Source: Candidatus Falkowiibacteriota bacterium
GTDB lineage: Bacteria; Patescibacteriota; Patescibacteriia; Patescibacteriales; UBA12465
Assembly (NCBI GenBank): GCA_903937325.1
Contig: CAIZYV010000009.1
Coordinates: 1-16,398, forward strand
DNA length: 16,398 nucleotides
Direction of reading: 5' to 3'
Below are positions 7,544 to 15,645 of this stretch, one piece after another. Made by a program: the position numbers and the translations under genes. Every line of letters begins with the position of its first letter. Positions within the stretch are counted from its first letter, which is position 1. A model generated the notes under the pieces. The model had not been told where the DNA came from, did not search any database, and saw only the letters and a program-made list of their open reading frames with translations.

Positions 7544-9124
7544 TTATGGAGATAATATTTCCGAATTCAATTTTTCTAAACTTAAAGTTGCTTGGAAATA
7601 ACGGGGATTAATACGCAAAACTCTTTGCCACAAAGAAGCCGCCTCCTGATAACGACGTCGCTCATAATATACCCGACCCAAATTATACAAAGCCAAATCA
7701 TAATTAGGATTAATTGCCAATTCTTTTTTTAGCTCCATTTCTGCCCGCCATAAATCACCACGATCCATATAAATAAGAGCAAGATTATTATGTGCCATCG
7801 GCTCTTGTATATTTAAAGACAAACTACGGCGGAAAAATATTTCTGCTTTTTCCTTATCGCCGTTTAAATAATACATCGCTCCTAAATTTCTATTAGCCAA
7901 TGCCGAGTGAGGAGAGGATTTAGTTGCTTGTTGCCAAAAATGCACACGATCACGAAAATTATAAGTATAAATTACATTAATAACAACAAAAACAGTAATA
8001 ACCAGTAATAAAGCACGTCGTCGCCACTGACATGATAATCGTCGCCAAAAATTTTCCGTCTCTGCTGCTATAATAATTAACCCAAAAATAGGTACATAAA
8101 GGCGATGTTCCATGAAATTTTGGAAGCTATCACTATCGGGGCGAGATAGACCTAAAATTAAAAATAACCAGAACCAAATCAGACCAAAGGCTAAGCGGCT
8201 ATAACGATGCGGTCGGGAAAAATATAAAAATGCTATAAAAATAAGCGCCGCTATAATACCATAGGGCCAAATAACATCAGCCAAGACTGGGTAAACAGAT
8301 AAGTTAAAAGGAAAAATTACTTTACCCAAATAAATAACAGGGGAAAATAAATTATGCCATAATGAGGCTAACAAATTTCCGTTATCTGTCTGGCCTAAAG
8401 CGGCACTACGCAACAAATACCAAATAAGACCAGCAACAGACGCGCCAGCCGCCGCTAAGCCAAACTTAAGATAAGTAAAATAGCCGCGCTCAAAAATAAA
8501 AATCCAGGCAGCCGCAAAAAGAGGCAAGAGTACAGCTGTTTCTTTAGTCAAAAGAGCAAGCAGGAAAAAAAACCACAGAAAAAGTAAATCACGCAAACGC
8601 TCCTGTCTGAACCAGCGAGATAAAAAAAGCAAAGTGCTAAAAATAAAAATAGCCGCCAAAGAATCATTGCGCCCAGGAACCCAGGCGACCGCCTGAACCA
8701 GGGCTGGATGAATGGCAAAAAAGAAAGACAACCAGAAGGACGTCTCTTCTCTTATCCTAATTGTACGCAAAAGATAAAAAAGCAAACAAGCAGCAATAAT
8801 ATGAAATAACAAATTACTAAAATGAAAAGAGAAAATAGTGCCGCCGCCCCAATGCCAGTCTAAAGCTAAAGACCAGGTTAAAAGAGGACGATAATACACT
8901 TTATCCGGACTAAAAAAAACATCATTTAAAAATATTTCTGCCGGATTAGCCCGTTCCAAAATATCAGCATTTTCTAAAATCAATTGCTGATCGTCAAGAT
9001 AACTATAATTGAAAAAAAGACTCTGGCTATAAATTATCACGATAGCGGCGGCAAAAATAAGACAAGCATGCCAAGGGCGCCAGCGATATGAGCTTATTAT
9101 TTTTCGGCAATAAGCAATAAACAT
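7544..9124 (-). CDS. TMTC-like GT-C membrane glycosyltransferase with three C-terminal TPRs
   Basis: This is a 526-aa integral membrane protein. The N-terminal 390 or so residues hold about 9-11 helices of GT-C type. The first outside loop has the D44-D45 pair in YSYLDDQQLILEN, then YYRPLL (77-82) and FHFSNLLFH with H101 and H108. This spacing matches the TMTC/PMT-like family, as does EHRLYVP at 339-345. Three TPR units follow at about 407-440, 441-474 and 475-508, which would face outside and could bind a protein partner or acceptor. Eukaryotic TMTC proteins are O-mannosyltransferases using dolichyl-phosphate-mannose; here the sugar and acceptor are unknown. It starts 3 nt after the GT2 gene (TAA-TTT-ATG), which could supply the lipid-linked sugar. 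Transferase activity is inferred from the family pattern. Confidence 0.82.
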   Translation of the reverse strand: MFIAYCRKIISSYRWRPWHACLIFAAAIVIIYSQSLFFNYSYLDDQQLILENADILERANPAEIFLNDVFFSPDKVYYRPLLTWSLALDWHWGGGTIFSFHFSNLLFHIIAACLLFYLLRTIRIREETSFWLSFFFAIHPALVQAVAWVPGRNDSLAAIFIFSTLLFLSRWFRQERLRDLLFLWFFFLLALLTKETAVLLPLFAAAWIFIFERGYFTYLKFGLAAAGASVAGLIWYLLRSAALGQTDNGNLLASLWHNLFSPVIYLGKVIFPFNLSVYPVLADVIWPYGIIAALIFIAFLYFSRPHRYSRLAFGLIWFWLFLILGLSRPDSDSFQNFMEHRLYVPIFGLIIIAAETENFWRRLSCQWRRRALLLVITVFVVINVIYTYNFRDRVHFWQQATKSSPHSALANRNLGAMYYLNGDKEKAEIFFRRSLSLNIQEPMAHNNLALIYMDRGDLWRAEMELKKELAINPNYDLALYNLGRVYYERRRYQEAASLWQRVLRINPRYFQATLSLEKLNSEILSP

Positions 9125-9127
9125 AAA

Positions 9128-9841
9128 TTATGGACGATAACCAAAGAGATAAGCAATAGCTAAAAACAAAGTACCTAAACCATAGCGCAGACTGCGACGC
9201 CAATTAATCGAGGAAGCTTCCGGGAAATAACGGACCGGTACGGGAATTTCACCAATACGCCAACGCCGAGAAATAATTTGAAAAAGTATCTGAGAATCAA
9301 AAATAAAATCATCGCTCGCTTTATCCATATCCAAGCTAACTAAAACTGCTCGCGAATAAGCACGCATACCCGTATGCCACTCTGAAAGATTCTGCCCGGT
9401 CACTAAATTTTCAATCAAACTTAAAAAACGATTAGCATAATATTTATAAATAGGCATGCCGCCGGCTAAAGTTTCCCGGCGACTGCGAATACGAGAACCA
9501 AGCATAACGTCGAAATAATTATCGGCAATAAAAGAAGCAAAATAAGAAACTAGTCGTGGATCATACTGATAATCAGGATGAACCATTACGACTATATCTG
9601 CTCCTCTTTCTAAGGCTAAGCGATAACAAGTTTTTTGGTTTCCTCCATAACCACGGTTTTTTGCATGTCGAAAAACAAATAGACCAAGACTCTCAGCTAA
9701 AGCCGCCGTATCATCATGGCTTCTGTCATCAACAAGAATAATTTCATCAACCATAGACGGCAAATCTGAAACCGTCTTAGCTAAAGTAGCTGCCGCATTA
9801 TAAGCAGGTAAAACGACAATTATTTTCTTAGCGCCGTACAT
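9128..9841 (-). CDS. Family 2 glycosyltransferase, polyprenyl-phosphate-sugar synthase (DPM/DPG-like) type
   Basis: The 237-aa enzyme has a GT-A fold like dolichyl-phosphate-mannose/glucose synthases, which transfer a sugar from a nucleotide donor to a polyprenyl phosphate at the inner membrane face. Motifs are VVLPAYNAAATL (9-20), VDDRSHDDT (37-45, nucleotide-binding D38/D39), KNRGYGGNQKT (61-71), HPDYQYDP (88-95, in the DXD position, D90 and D94) and EWHTGMRAY in the acceptor region. The C-terminal 25 residues include one hydrophobic stretch, perhaps a membrane anchor. I chose the ATG at 9841 because the conserved domain begins five residues later. A TTG at 9871 would add ten residues, extend the overlap with the upstream gene to 44 nt, and give no better signal. 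With this start the overlap is 14 nt. The sugar is not predictable. Confidence 0.88.
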   Translation of the reverse strand: MYGAKKIIVVLPAYNAAATLAKTVSDLPSMVDEIILVDDRSHDDTAALAESLGLFVFRHAKNRGYGGNQKTCYRLALERGADIVVMVHPDYQYDPRLVSYFASFIADNYFDVMLGSRIRSRRETLAGGMPIYKYYANRFLSLIENLVTGQNLSEWHTGMRAYSRAVLVSLDMDKASDDFIFDSQILFQIISRRWRIGEIPVPVRYFPEASSINWRRSLRYGLGTLFLAIAYLFGYRP

Positions 9842-10028
9842 AAAGCAATAATAAAAGCACACCCAAGCCAATAGCGGCTAAAAAGGCGGCATTAAAATAT
9901 AAAACAAAAAGACCAGGTAACAAAATTTCAAAAATACCGCCCAAAATCAGCAAAGAACAAAAGAAATAAAAAATTTCTTCAAGCAATGGGCGCCAAGATA
10001 AAAATGTAATAAATCCTAATTTCTTCAT
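9828..10028 (-). CDS. 66-aa two-helix membrane protein of unknown function
   Basis: This small protein has a short N-terminal cytoplasmic-looking segment (MKKLGFITFLSWRPLLEE) and two hydrophobic helices (about 19-43 and 46-63) joined tightly, ending in VRR. The positive charge at both ends suggests a hairpin with both termini in the cytoplasm. It is tightly built into the cluster: its ATG overlaps the stop of the 495-aa gene by ATGA and its own stop lies 14 nt inside the GT2 gene. I do not recognise the family. By position it may help anchor or assemble the GT2/GT-C pair, similar to small hydrophobic partners of other GT2 enzymes, but nothing in the sequence proves it. Confidence 0.8.
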   Translation of the reverse strand: MKKLGFITFLSWRPLLEEIFYFFCSLLILGGIFEILLPGLFVLYFNAAFLAAIGLGVLLLLLYVRR

Positions 10029-11512
10029 AAATTAAACCAATCCTTAATTTTCTCCATTAAATTTTTACCATAAAAATGCACTTTTATTTCTTTAATTTCC
10101 AGCAAGCCCTCCGCTCTGTCTAATTGTAAGCCAGGAACAGATAAAATCAAATTATAACGGCCATTTTCTCGATAAAGATCGCCGCTGGCAAAATCTAAGC
10201 GAGAACGAAGCCAACCGTTATCTAAAATAACAGCTGGCTCATAATCAGCTAGAACGAAATCAAGCTGTTCGACAGAAGGAGCAAAACGATCCAAGCGTGG
10301 ATAATCAGGATTTAATAAAGCATCAGCAGAAAGAGCAAAAACACCGTTATTTTCCAAAATAATAGACCCACGTGATAAATTAATAGTTTGGCCACCAACG
10401 TCAGCCAAGGCTTCGTATTGTTTATAAATAGAGGAAATATTTAATGATTGCCCACCGAAATTAATTGTTTGCAAAGCAGCGGGATCAAGCGCCTTAACTT
10501 GAAGATAAGAAGCATCTGTTATTAGATTAAGGGAAAATTCGCTAATCGGCCATATTCGATGAATAAAAGATAAATAAGCAGAATTGATACGTAAATTATT
10601 CCAAGTTAAATCATCATTGGCTCTAAACTCTAAACGATAAATACCAGACTTAAGATTGGAGCGGATAATTTGAAAATTTTGCTCCGCGCTTAATACACCG
10701 CTCTCTTCTATTTGTGTTCTATCATCAGGTAAACGCAAACTAGATATCAACTCTTTACCATAAAATAAGAAAAATTCGGCATCATCTCGATCTTTATTTT
10801 CATTTCCATCAAGCAAAGAACCAGTGATATCTAAATCACCGCCGGACAAATAAAAATAGAACTGATGCGTTCCGCGCAAACCGAAAGGAAGAGATGTCCC
10901 ACCGATCTTTTGACCAAAAGAGTTTAAATCAAGAGTGGGAGGAAAAGATGAAGAATCAATATTATAAAGAGCTAAACAATTTTTAAAAACACAAATATTA
11001 TTATTGTCCCCCTGCCAGGTCTGTAAAAATTCGGCGACATCGGTAAATTTTTCCTGACGCTGAAAAAGCCGCCAATTATCTTGTGTCTTAACTGGCCAAG
11101 AACGGAAAGATTTTTCTAGCCAAAGATTATAAACCGGACGCAAACGATAGCGCCAGAGATCAGCGTCTGCCAAAAAACCGGCTTCAAAAACTGGAGTAGA
11201 AGAACTAAAATGTGGACGATAAATGATTTCCACCTCGGCATGGCTAAAAGCTCTCGGGCTAAACACAGAAAAATATAAAGGATCGGCTAGCATTAATAAA
11301 GGGCCACCTCGACCCAAAACAACTCTTTCTGCCGGCGAAGCCTCACCCAAACAAGAACGACCACTTAAAAAAGAAGCGGAGTTCTGACTGAAATCACGGC
11401 GACAAGTCCAAGAACCTCCTGGCGACAAAAATTGCCAGATTAAGAAGAAAAAAATCAGGGCCAGTAAGCTCACCCAAGCCAATCTTATTTTAAGCAAATT
11501 AGCACTATGCAT
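10025..11512 (-). CDS. Exported membrane-anchored orphan protein, 495 aa
   Basis: The protein has a basic N-terminus and one uncleaved-looking helix (residues 11-29), then about 465 residues with no further membrane segment. They are rich in aromatic and beta-prone stretches, so a large extracytoplasmic beta domain is likely. A central LRGTHQFYFYL segment (212-222) precedes an Asp/Asn-rich run 'DGNENKDRDD' and a 'YRLEFRAND' strand, looking like a beta-sandwich or jelly-roll that could bind metal or sugar. The C-terminus is a short amphipathic helix (GKNLMEKIKDWFNL). I do not recognise a named family. It is the first gene of the envelope cluster, directly behind a promoter with no room for a leader, and overlaps the next gene by ATGA. 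It could be an acceptor or scaffold for the downstream glycosyltransferases; this is inference. Confidence 0.85.
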   Translation of the reverse strand: MHSANLLKIRLAWVSLLALIFFFLIWQFLSPGGSWTCRRDFSQNSASFLSGRSCLGEASPAERVVLGRGGPLLMLADPLYFSVFSPRAFSHAEVEIIYRPHFSSSTPVFEAGFLADADLWRYRLRPVYNLWLEKSFRSWPVKTQDNWRLFQRQEKFTDVAEFLQTWQGDNNNICVFKNCLALYNIDSSSFPPTLDLNSFGQKIGGTSLPFGLRGTHQFYFYLSGGDLDITGSLLDGNENKDRDDAEFFLFYGKELISSLRLPDDRTQIEESGVLSAEQNFQIIRSNLKSGIYRLEFRANDDLTWNNLRINSAYLSFIHRIWPISEFSLNLITDASYLQVKALDPAALQTINFGGQSLNISSIYKQYEALADVGGQTINLSRGSIILENNGVFALSADALLNPDYPRLDRFAPSVEQLDFVLADYEPAVILDNGWLRSRLDFASGDLYRENGRYNLILSVPGLQLDRAEGLLEIKEIKVHFYGKNLMEKIKDWFNL

Positions 11513-11518
11513 AATTAT

Positions 11519-11547
11519 ATTATACTAGATTTTCATAAAATTAACAG
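11519..11547 (-). promoter_or_regulatory. Promoter of the envelope gene cluster, probably giving a leaderless mRNA
   Basis: Read on the minus strand, a perfect -10 TATAAT (11519-11524) lies 17 nt from a CTGTTA -35-like hexamer (11542-11547, 3/6). The last -10 base is only 7 nt from the A of the ATG at 11512, so a normal start distance places the first transcribed base at or within a few nt of the start codon. There is no Shine-Dalgarno and no room for one. It directly follows the rpoC terminator. Confidence 0.7.
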
Positions 11548-11550
11548 CTA

Positions 11551-11585
11551 AAAAACAAAAATCCTTCCAGAAAAAGAAGGATTTT
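11551..11585 (-). terminator. Intrinsic terminator downstream of rpoC
   Basis: On the minus strand, a 10-bp perfect stem (AAAATCCTTC, positions 11576-11585, with GAAGGATTTT, 11558-11567) encloses an 8-nt loop and is followed by TGTTTTTT (11550-11557). It begins 26 nt after the rpoC stop. It should separate the rpoBC transcript from the envelope cluster, whose promoter starts within 4 nt of the T run. Confidence 0.88.
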
Positions 11586-11611
11586 CGCTATATTTGACGC
11601 AGTCGAGATTA

Positions 11612-14600
11612 CTATTTGCTTTTTGCGACCTGAGGCTGAATCTGTTCGTATTCTTCACGTATTTTCTTCCCTTTATAGCCGGTGCCGGCGGGAATTAAGC
11701 AACCGATAATAACATTTTCTTTCAAACCTTCAAGATAATCAATCTTACCATTTACAGCCGCTTCAATAAGAACGCGTGGGGTTTCCTGAAAGGAGGCCGC
11801 TGACAAAAAGCTGTCAGTTGTAAGAGATGCTTTAGTAATACCCATTAATAGGCGTTCACCCTTAGCATGGTTATTCACTAAAAGATTAGCGTGTTCAAAG
11901 ACTTCTGTTTCGACAGTTTCACCGGGAAGCATGGTTGTATCGCCGGGATCTTTAATTAAATAACGGGAGAACATTTGCCGAGCGATTATTTCCACATGTT
12001 TATCATTTAAGGGTTGACCCTGGGAAGAATAAACATATTGAATTTCTCGAATGATATATTTCTGCGTTTCCAGTTCACCCTTTAATCTATATAATTCGCG
12101 CAAATCCAAACTGCCTTCAGTTAACTGAGAACCTTCTTCAACAACATCACCATCTTTAACCATCATCATTGTGCCTTTTAAGATCGAGAATTCCTTAATT
12201 TTATCTACTTCCTTAGAAACGCCGACAAATTTATCATTAACAGCAATAAGGCCGCTACTCTTAGCCTTAACGCCTTCGCCGCCGACGCGGAAAAGATCCG
12301 CCCCTTTAACGGCTTTGTCGCCGTTTTTAACAAGCACCTCAACAATCAATTTCTTCTTATCCTTAGCGGTCAAGCCGGAAGACAGTTTTAATTCATTTAT
12401 TTTTTCCGAAAAATAATATTTTTCCTGCTCTTTACCGCGATAAACAATACTGAGAATTTTTGCCTGAGGATTAGCAACAACAATATCTTTGCCGTCCTGA
12501 TCTTTAATTGTCTTCTGAGCAAATTCAATTTTTACCTTACCAGCAACATCGGCAATCAAGGCTTTCTTTTTCGGACTACGTGCTTCAAAAATTTCTTCAA
12601 CACGCGGTAAACCCTGGGTAATATCATCTTGTCCGGCAACACCTCCCGTATGGAAAGTACGCATCGTCAACTGTGTACCAGGCTCACCGATCGATTGAGC
12701 GGCGATAATACCAACCGCCGATCCAAGTTTCACTTCCTTATTATAAGCTAAATCCCAACCATAACATTTAGCACAAACGCCTTTATGGAGATGGCAACTG
12801 AGAACAGAACGAAGATATAACGAAGAAACAGCTTTAGCCTTAAAATCGCGGGCTACTTCTTCATTAATTAAAGAACCAGCCTTTACCATTACTTTGCCTT
12901 TATCATCCAAGAGATCTTGAGCGAGATAGCGGCCAATAATTTTTTTATAAAAATCTTCACCGGTCTTATCGGTTTCAGCGTGAGTATAATGAACGCCTTT
13001 CTTATCACCGCAATCTTCTTCGGTTACAATTACATCTTGCGAAACATCAATTAAACGACGGGTCAAATAACCAGCATTTGCCGTTCTTAAAGCCGTATCG
13101 GATAAACCTTTACGCACGCCGTGGGTAGAAATAAAATATTCCAAAACACCGAAACCTTCTTTGAAATTTCCTTTAACAGGTAATTCGATAATTGCACCAG
13201 AAGGAGAGGTTACTAAACCTTTCATACCTAAAATCTGCACCGGCTGTGCCCAAGAACCGCGGGCACCAGAATCAATCATAGAATAAACGGGCAAAATACT
13301 GAGTAAACCCTTCTTACAAATATCAGCAATTTTATCCTTGGTATTTGTCCATTCCTCGATCACCTTAGCGTAGCGTTCACTTTCAGTTAATAAGCCCTCT
13401 TCATACTGTTCTTGAATCAAATCAACTTTTTTGTTTGCATCATCAATTAAACGATCTTTTTCTGGCAAAGTCGGTAAATCACCAAAACCCCAAGAAAGAC
13501 CGGACTTAGTGATAAAGGCAAAACTCTTATTTTTTAAATTATCAATAAATTTTACAGTTTCTTCTTCGGTATAAAGACGCAAACATTCGCGAATCAAATC
13601 TTTTAATTTGCTCTTACCAACCACTTCATTAATATAACGCAATTTTTCCGGTAGAATGAGGTTGAAAATCATACGACCGACTGTGCTACGAACGCGCTCT
13701 CCGGCCAATTTGATAATTACCGGTTCAGTTAAAGCAACTACACCGTTTTCATAGGCCAAAATAGCGTCAGCGCTATCATAAAAATGGCGCAAATCAGCAT
13801 TAGCCCGATCTTTCTGAGTCGGGTCTTCTAAAGTAATATAATAAGTACCCCAAACAATATCTTGAGCCGGGGCGACGATAGGATCACCGGTCGCTGGTTT
13901 CAAAAGATTATGAGAAGACAGCATGATATTAGCCGCTTCGTTCTTTGCTTCTTTAGTAAGCGGTACATGAACAGCCATTTGATCGCCATCGAAGTCGGCG
14001 TTAAAAGCCGTACAAACAAGCGGATGAATTTGAATCGCTTTACCTTCAATTAAAATCGGCTTAAAAGCTTGAATACCTAAGCGATGCAAAGTAGGAGCAC
14101 GATTAAGCAACACGTAAGCTTCTTTAACTGTCTCTTCTAAAATATCCCAAACTTCATCATGTCCGGCCTCAATATAACGAGAAGCACTGCGCACATTATG
14201 CACAATTTCCCGCTTAATTAGCTGGCTGATAATAAAAGGCTTAAATAATTCTAAAGCCATAATCTTCGGCAAACCGCACTGATCAAGATTAAGCTTAGGA
14301 TTAACAACGATAACGCTACGACCAGAATAATCGACACGCTTACCTAATAAATTTTGGCGGAAACGTCCCTGCTTACCCTTTAAGCCATCGGCTAAAGATT
14401 TAAGCTGACGCTTTTGGCCGGTAGAAGCAGTAACTGTTTTGGTGTGGCGAGCGGAATTATCAATTAAAGCATCAACCGCTTCCTGCAACATACGCTTTTC
14501 GTTACGGCAAATAACTTCCGGAGCGTTTAAATCAATCAGTTGGCGTAAGCGGTTATTACGGTTGATAACTCGGCGATATAAATCATTTAAATCGGAAGCA

Positions 14601-15604
14601 GCAAAACGGCCACCATCAAGCGCTACCATCGGGCGTAAATCCGGAGGAACAACTGGTAAAACAGTCAGGATCATCCATTCGGGACGTAAATTATTATTAC
14701 GAAAACTCTTGAGCAATTTTAAGCGTTTAATAAGCTTATCGCGCTTAGAGTCAACAGCATCCTTTAATTTTTCCTCTACTTTATTAACGCTCTTTTCTAA
14801 ATCAATGCGTTCCAAAAGATGGCGGATTGCTTCTGCGCCAATACCGGCTTCAAAAAGATGACCGAATTTCAAACTTAAATTCTGATATTGATGCTCAGAG
14901 AGGATCAAAAGCGGTTTAAGATCTTTTAATTCTTTAGCGACCTGAGTAAAATCTTCTTCCAATCTTTCAATTTTTTCATCACGATCACGCGTTGCTACTT
15001 TAATCGATTCATTAATTTCATCATCAATATCTTCTTTTTTCTTACCGTCTTTTAACAAATGAGCGCGACTATCTTGAGCGCGTTTAACCTGTTGATTAAA
15101 ATCACCATCAATGCTCTTACGTTTAGATTTGTGTTCGCTTTTAATCTGTTCAATTGCTGCCTCCTTTAAAGCTTCATCAACATCCGTCACAATAAAACTA
15201 GCAAAATAAATAACTTTTTCTAAAGATTGAATACCGAGATTCAAAAGCAAACCGATTTTGGAAGAGATGCCGCGCAAAAACCAAATATGTGTACAAGGGA
15301 TTTGCATACTAATATGCCCCATTCGTTCACGGCGCACAACACTGCGCGTAACTTCAACGCCGCACTTGTCGCAGACAATACCTTTATAGCGAATTTTTTT
15401 GTATTTGCCGCAAGCGCATTCCCAGTCCTTCGTCGGACCAAAAATCTTTTCGCAGAATAAACCGTCTTTTTCCGGTTTTTGCGTGCGATAATTTATCGTC
15501 TCCGGACGAGTCACTTCCCCGTGAGACCAGGCTAGGACTTCTTCAGGAGAAGCGAGTTTCAAGCGAATGGCGCTGAAATCGCTAGTTTTAATGGGATTCA
15601 ACAT
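11612..15604 (-). CDS. rpoC: DNA-directed RNA polymerase beta' subunit
   Basis: The complete 1330-aa beta' subunit forms the RNA polymerase clamp, active site and secondary channel together with beta. The N-terminal zinc ribbon has C63, C65, C78 and C81. The catalytic Mg loop NADFDGDQ is at 535-542 (D537, D539, D541). The second zinc site uses C865, C937, C944 and C947. The trigger-loop segment MRTFHTGG is at 981-988 and runs directly into the following conserved region, so the E. coli-type SI3 insertion is absent. A charged coiled-coil insertion occupies about residues 143-230, between IVTD and LSEHQYQN. Actinobacterial beta' has a similar insertion at this place. The stop is TAG. The gene starts 41 nt after rpoB, and the AT run TATATATG before the start gives no Shine-Dalgarno. 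It ends at the terminator at 11551-11585. Confidence 0.99.
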   Translation of the reverse strand: MLNPIKTSDFSAIRLKLASPEEVLAWSHGEVTRPETINYRTQKPEKDGLFCEKIFGPTKDWECACGKYKKIRYKGIVCDKCGVEVTRSVVRRERMGHISMQIPCTHIWFLRGISSKIGLLLNLGIQSLEKVIYFASFIVTDVDEALKEAAIEQIKSEHKSKRKSIDGDFNQQVKRAQDSRAHLLKDGKKKEDIDDEINESIKVATRDRDEKIERLEEDFTQVAKELKDLKPLLILSEHQYQNLSLKFGHLFEAGIGAEAIRHLLERIDLEKSVNKVEEKLKDAVDSKRDKLIKRLKLLKSFRNNNLRPEWMILTVLPVVPPDLRPMVALDGGRFAASDLNDLYRRVINRNNRLRQLIDLNAPEVICRNEKRMLQEAVDALIDNSARHTKTVTASTGQKRQLKSLADGLKGKQGRFRQNLLGKRVDYSGRSVIVVNPKLNLDQCGLPKIMALELFKPFIISQLIKREIVHNVRSASRYIEAGHDEVWDILEETVKEAYVLLNRAPTLHRLGIQAFKPILIEGKAIQIHPLVCTAFNADFDGDQMAVHVPLTKEAKNEAANIMLSSHNLLKPATGDPIVAPAQDIVWGTYYITLEDPTQKDRANADLRHFYDSADAILAYENGVVALTEPVIIKLAGERVRSTVGRMIFNLILPEKLRYINEVVGKSKLKDLIRECLRLYTEEETVKFIDNLKNKSFAFITKSGLSWGFGDLPTLPEKDRLIDDANKKVDLIQEQYEEGLLTESERYAKVIEEWTNTKDKIADICKKGLLSILPVYSMIDSGARGSWAQPVQILGMKGLVTSPSGAIIELPVKGNFKEGFGVLEYFISTHGVRKGLSDTALRTANAGYLTRRLIDVSQDVIVTEEDCGDKKGVHYTHAETDKTGEDFYKKIIGRYLAQDLLDDKGKVMVKAGSLINEEVARDFKAKAVSSLYLRSVLSCHLHKGVCAKCYGWDLAYNKEVKLGSAVGIIAAQSIGEPGTQLTMRTFHTGGVAGQDDITQGLPRVEEIFEARSPKKKALIADVAGKVKIEFAQKTIKDQDGKDIVVANPQAKILSIVYRGKEQEKYYFSEKINELKLSSGLTAKDKKKLIVEVLVKNGDKAVKGADLFRVGGEGVKAKSSGLIAVNDKFVGVSKEVDKIKEFSILKGTMMMVKDGDVVEEGSQLTEGSLDLRELYRLKGELETQKYIIREIQYVYSSQGQPLNDKHVEIIARQMFSRYLIKDPGDTTMLPGETVETEVFEHANLLVNNHAKGERLLMGITKASLTTDSFLSAASFQETPRVLIEAAVNGKIDYLEGLKENVIIGCLIPAGTGYKGKKIREEYEQIQPQVAKSK

Positions 15605-15645
15605 ATATATTATGAGATGAGTTGATTAAAGCTGTCGCAAATTAA

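Noticed and set aside
9842..9871. TTG start for the GT2 gene, adding ten residues (AWVCFYYCF-type).
   Set aside because: The conserved GT2 fold begins just after the ATG at 9841. The extension is Cys/aromatic-rich, unlike a family N-terminus, and lies fully inside the upstream 66-aa gene.
14439..14861. A 140-codon open frame on the plus strand opposite rpoC.
   Set aside because: It is antisense to a strongly conserved part of rpoC, has a Ser/Arg/Lys-rich composition typical of shadow frames, and shows no recognisable motif.
15605..15645. Possible separate rpoC promoter with a CATAAT box near the start.
   Set aside because: The -10 match is fair, but no acceptable -35 is found at 16-18 nt, and rpoB-rpoC are normally cotranscribed.
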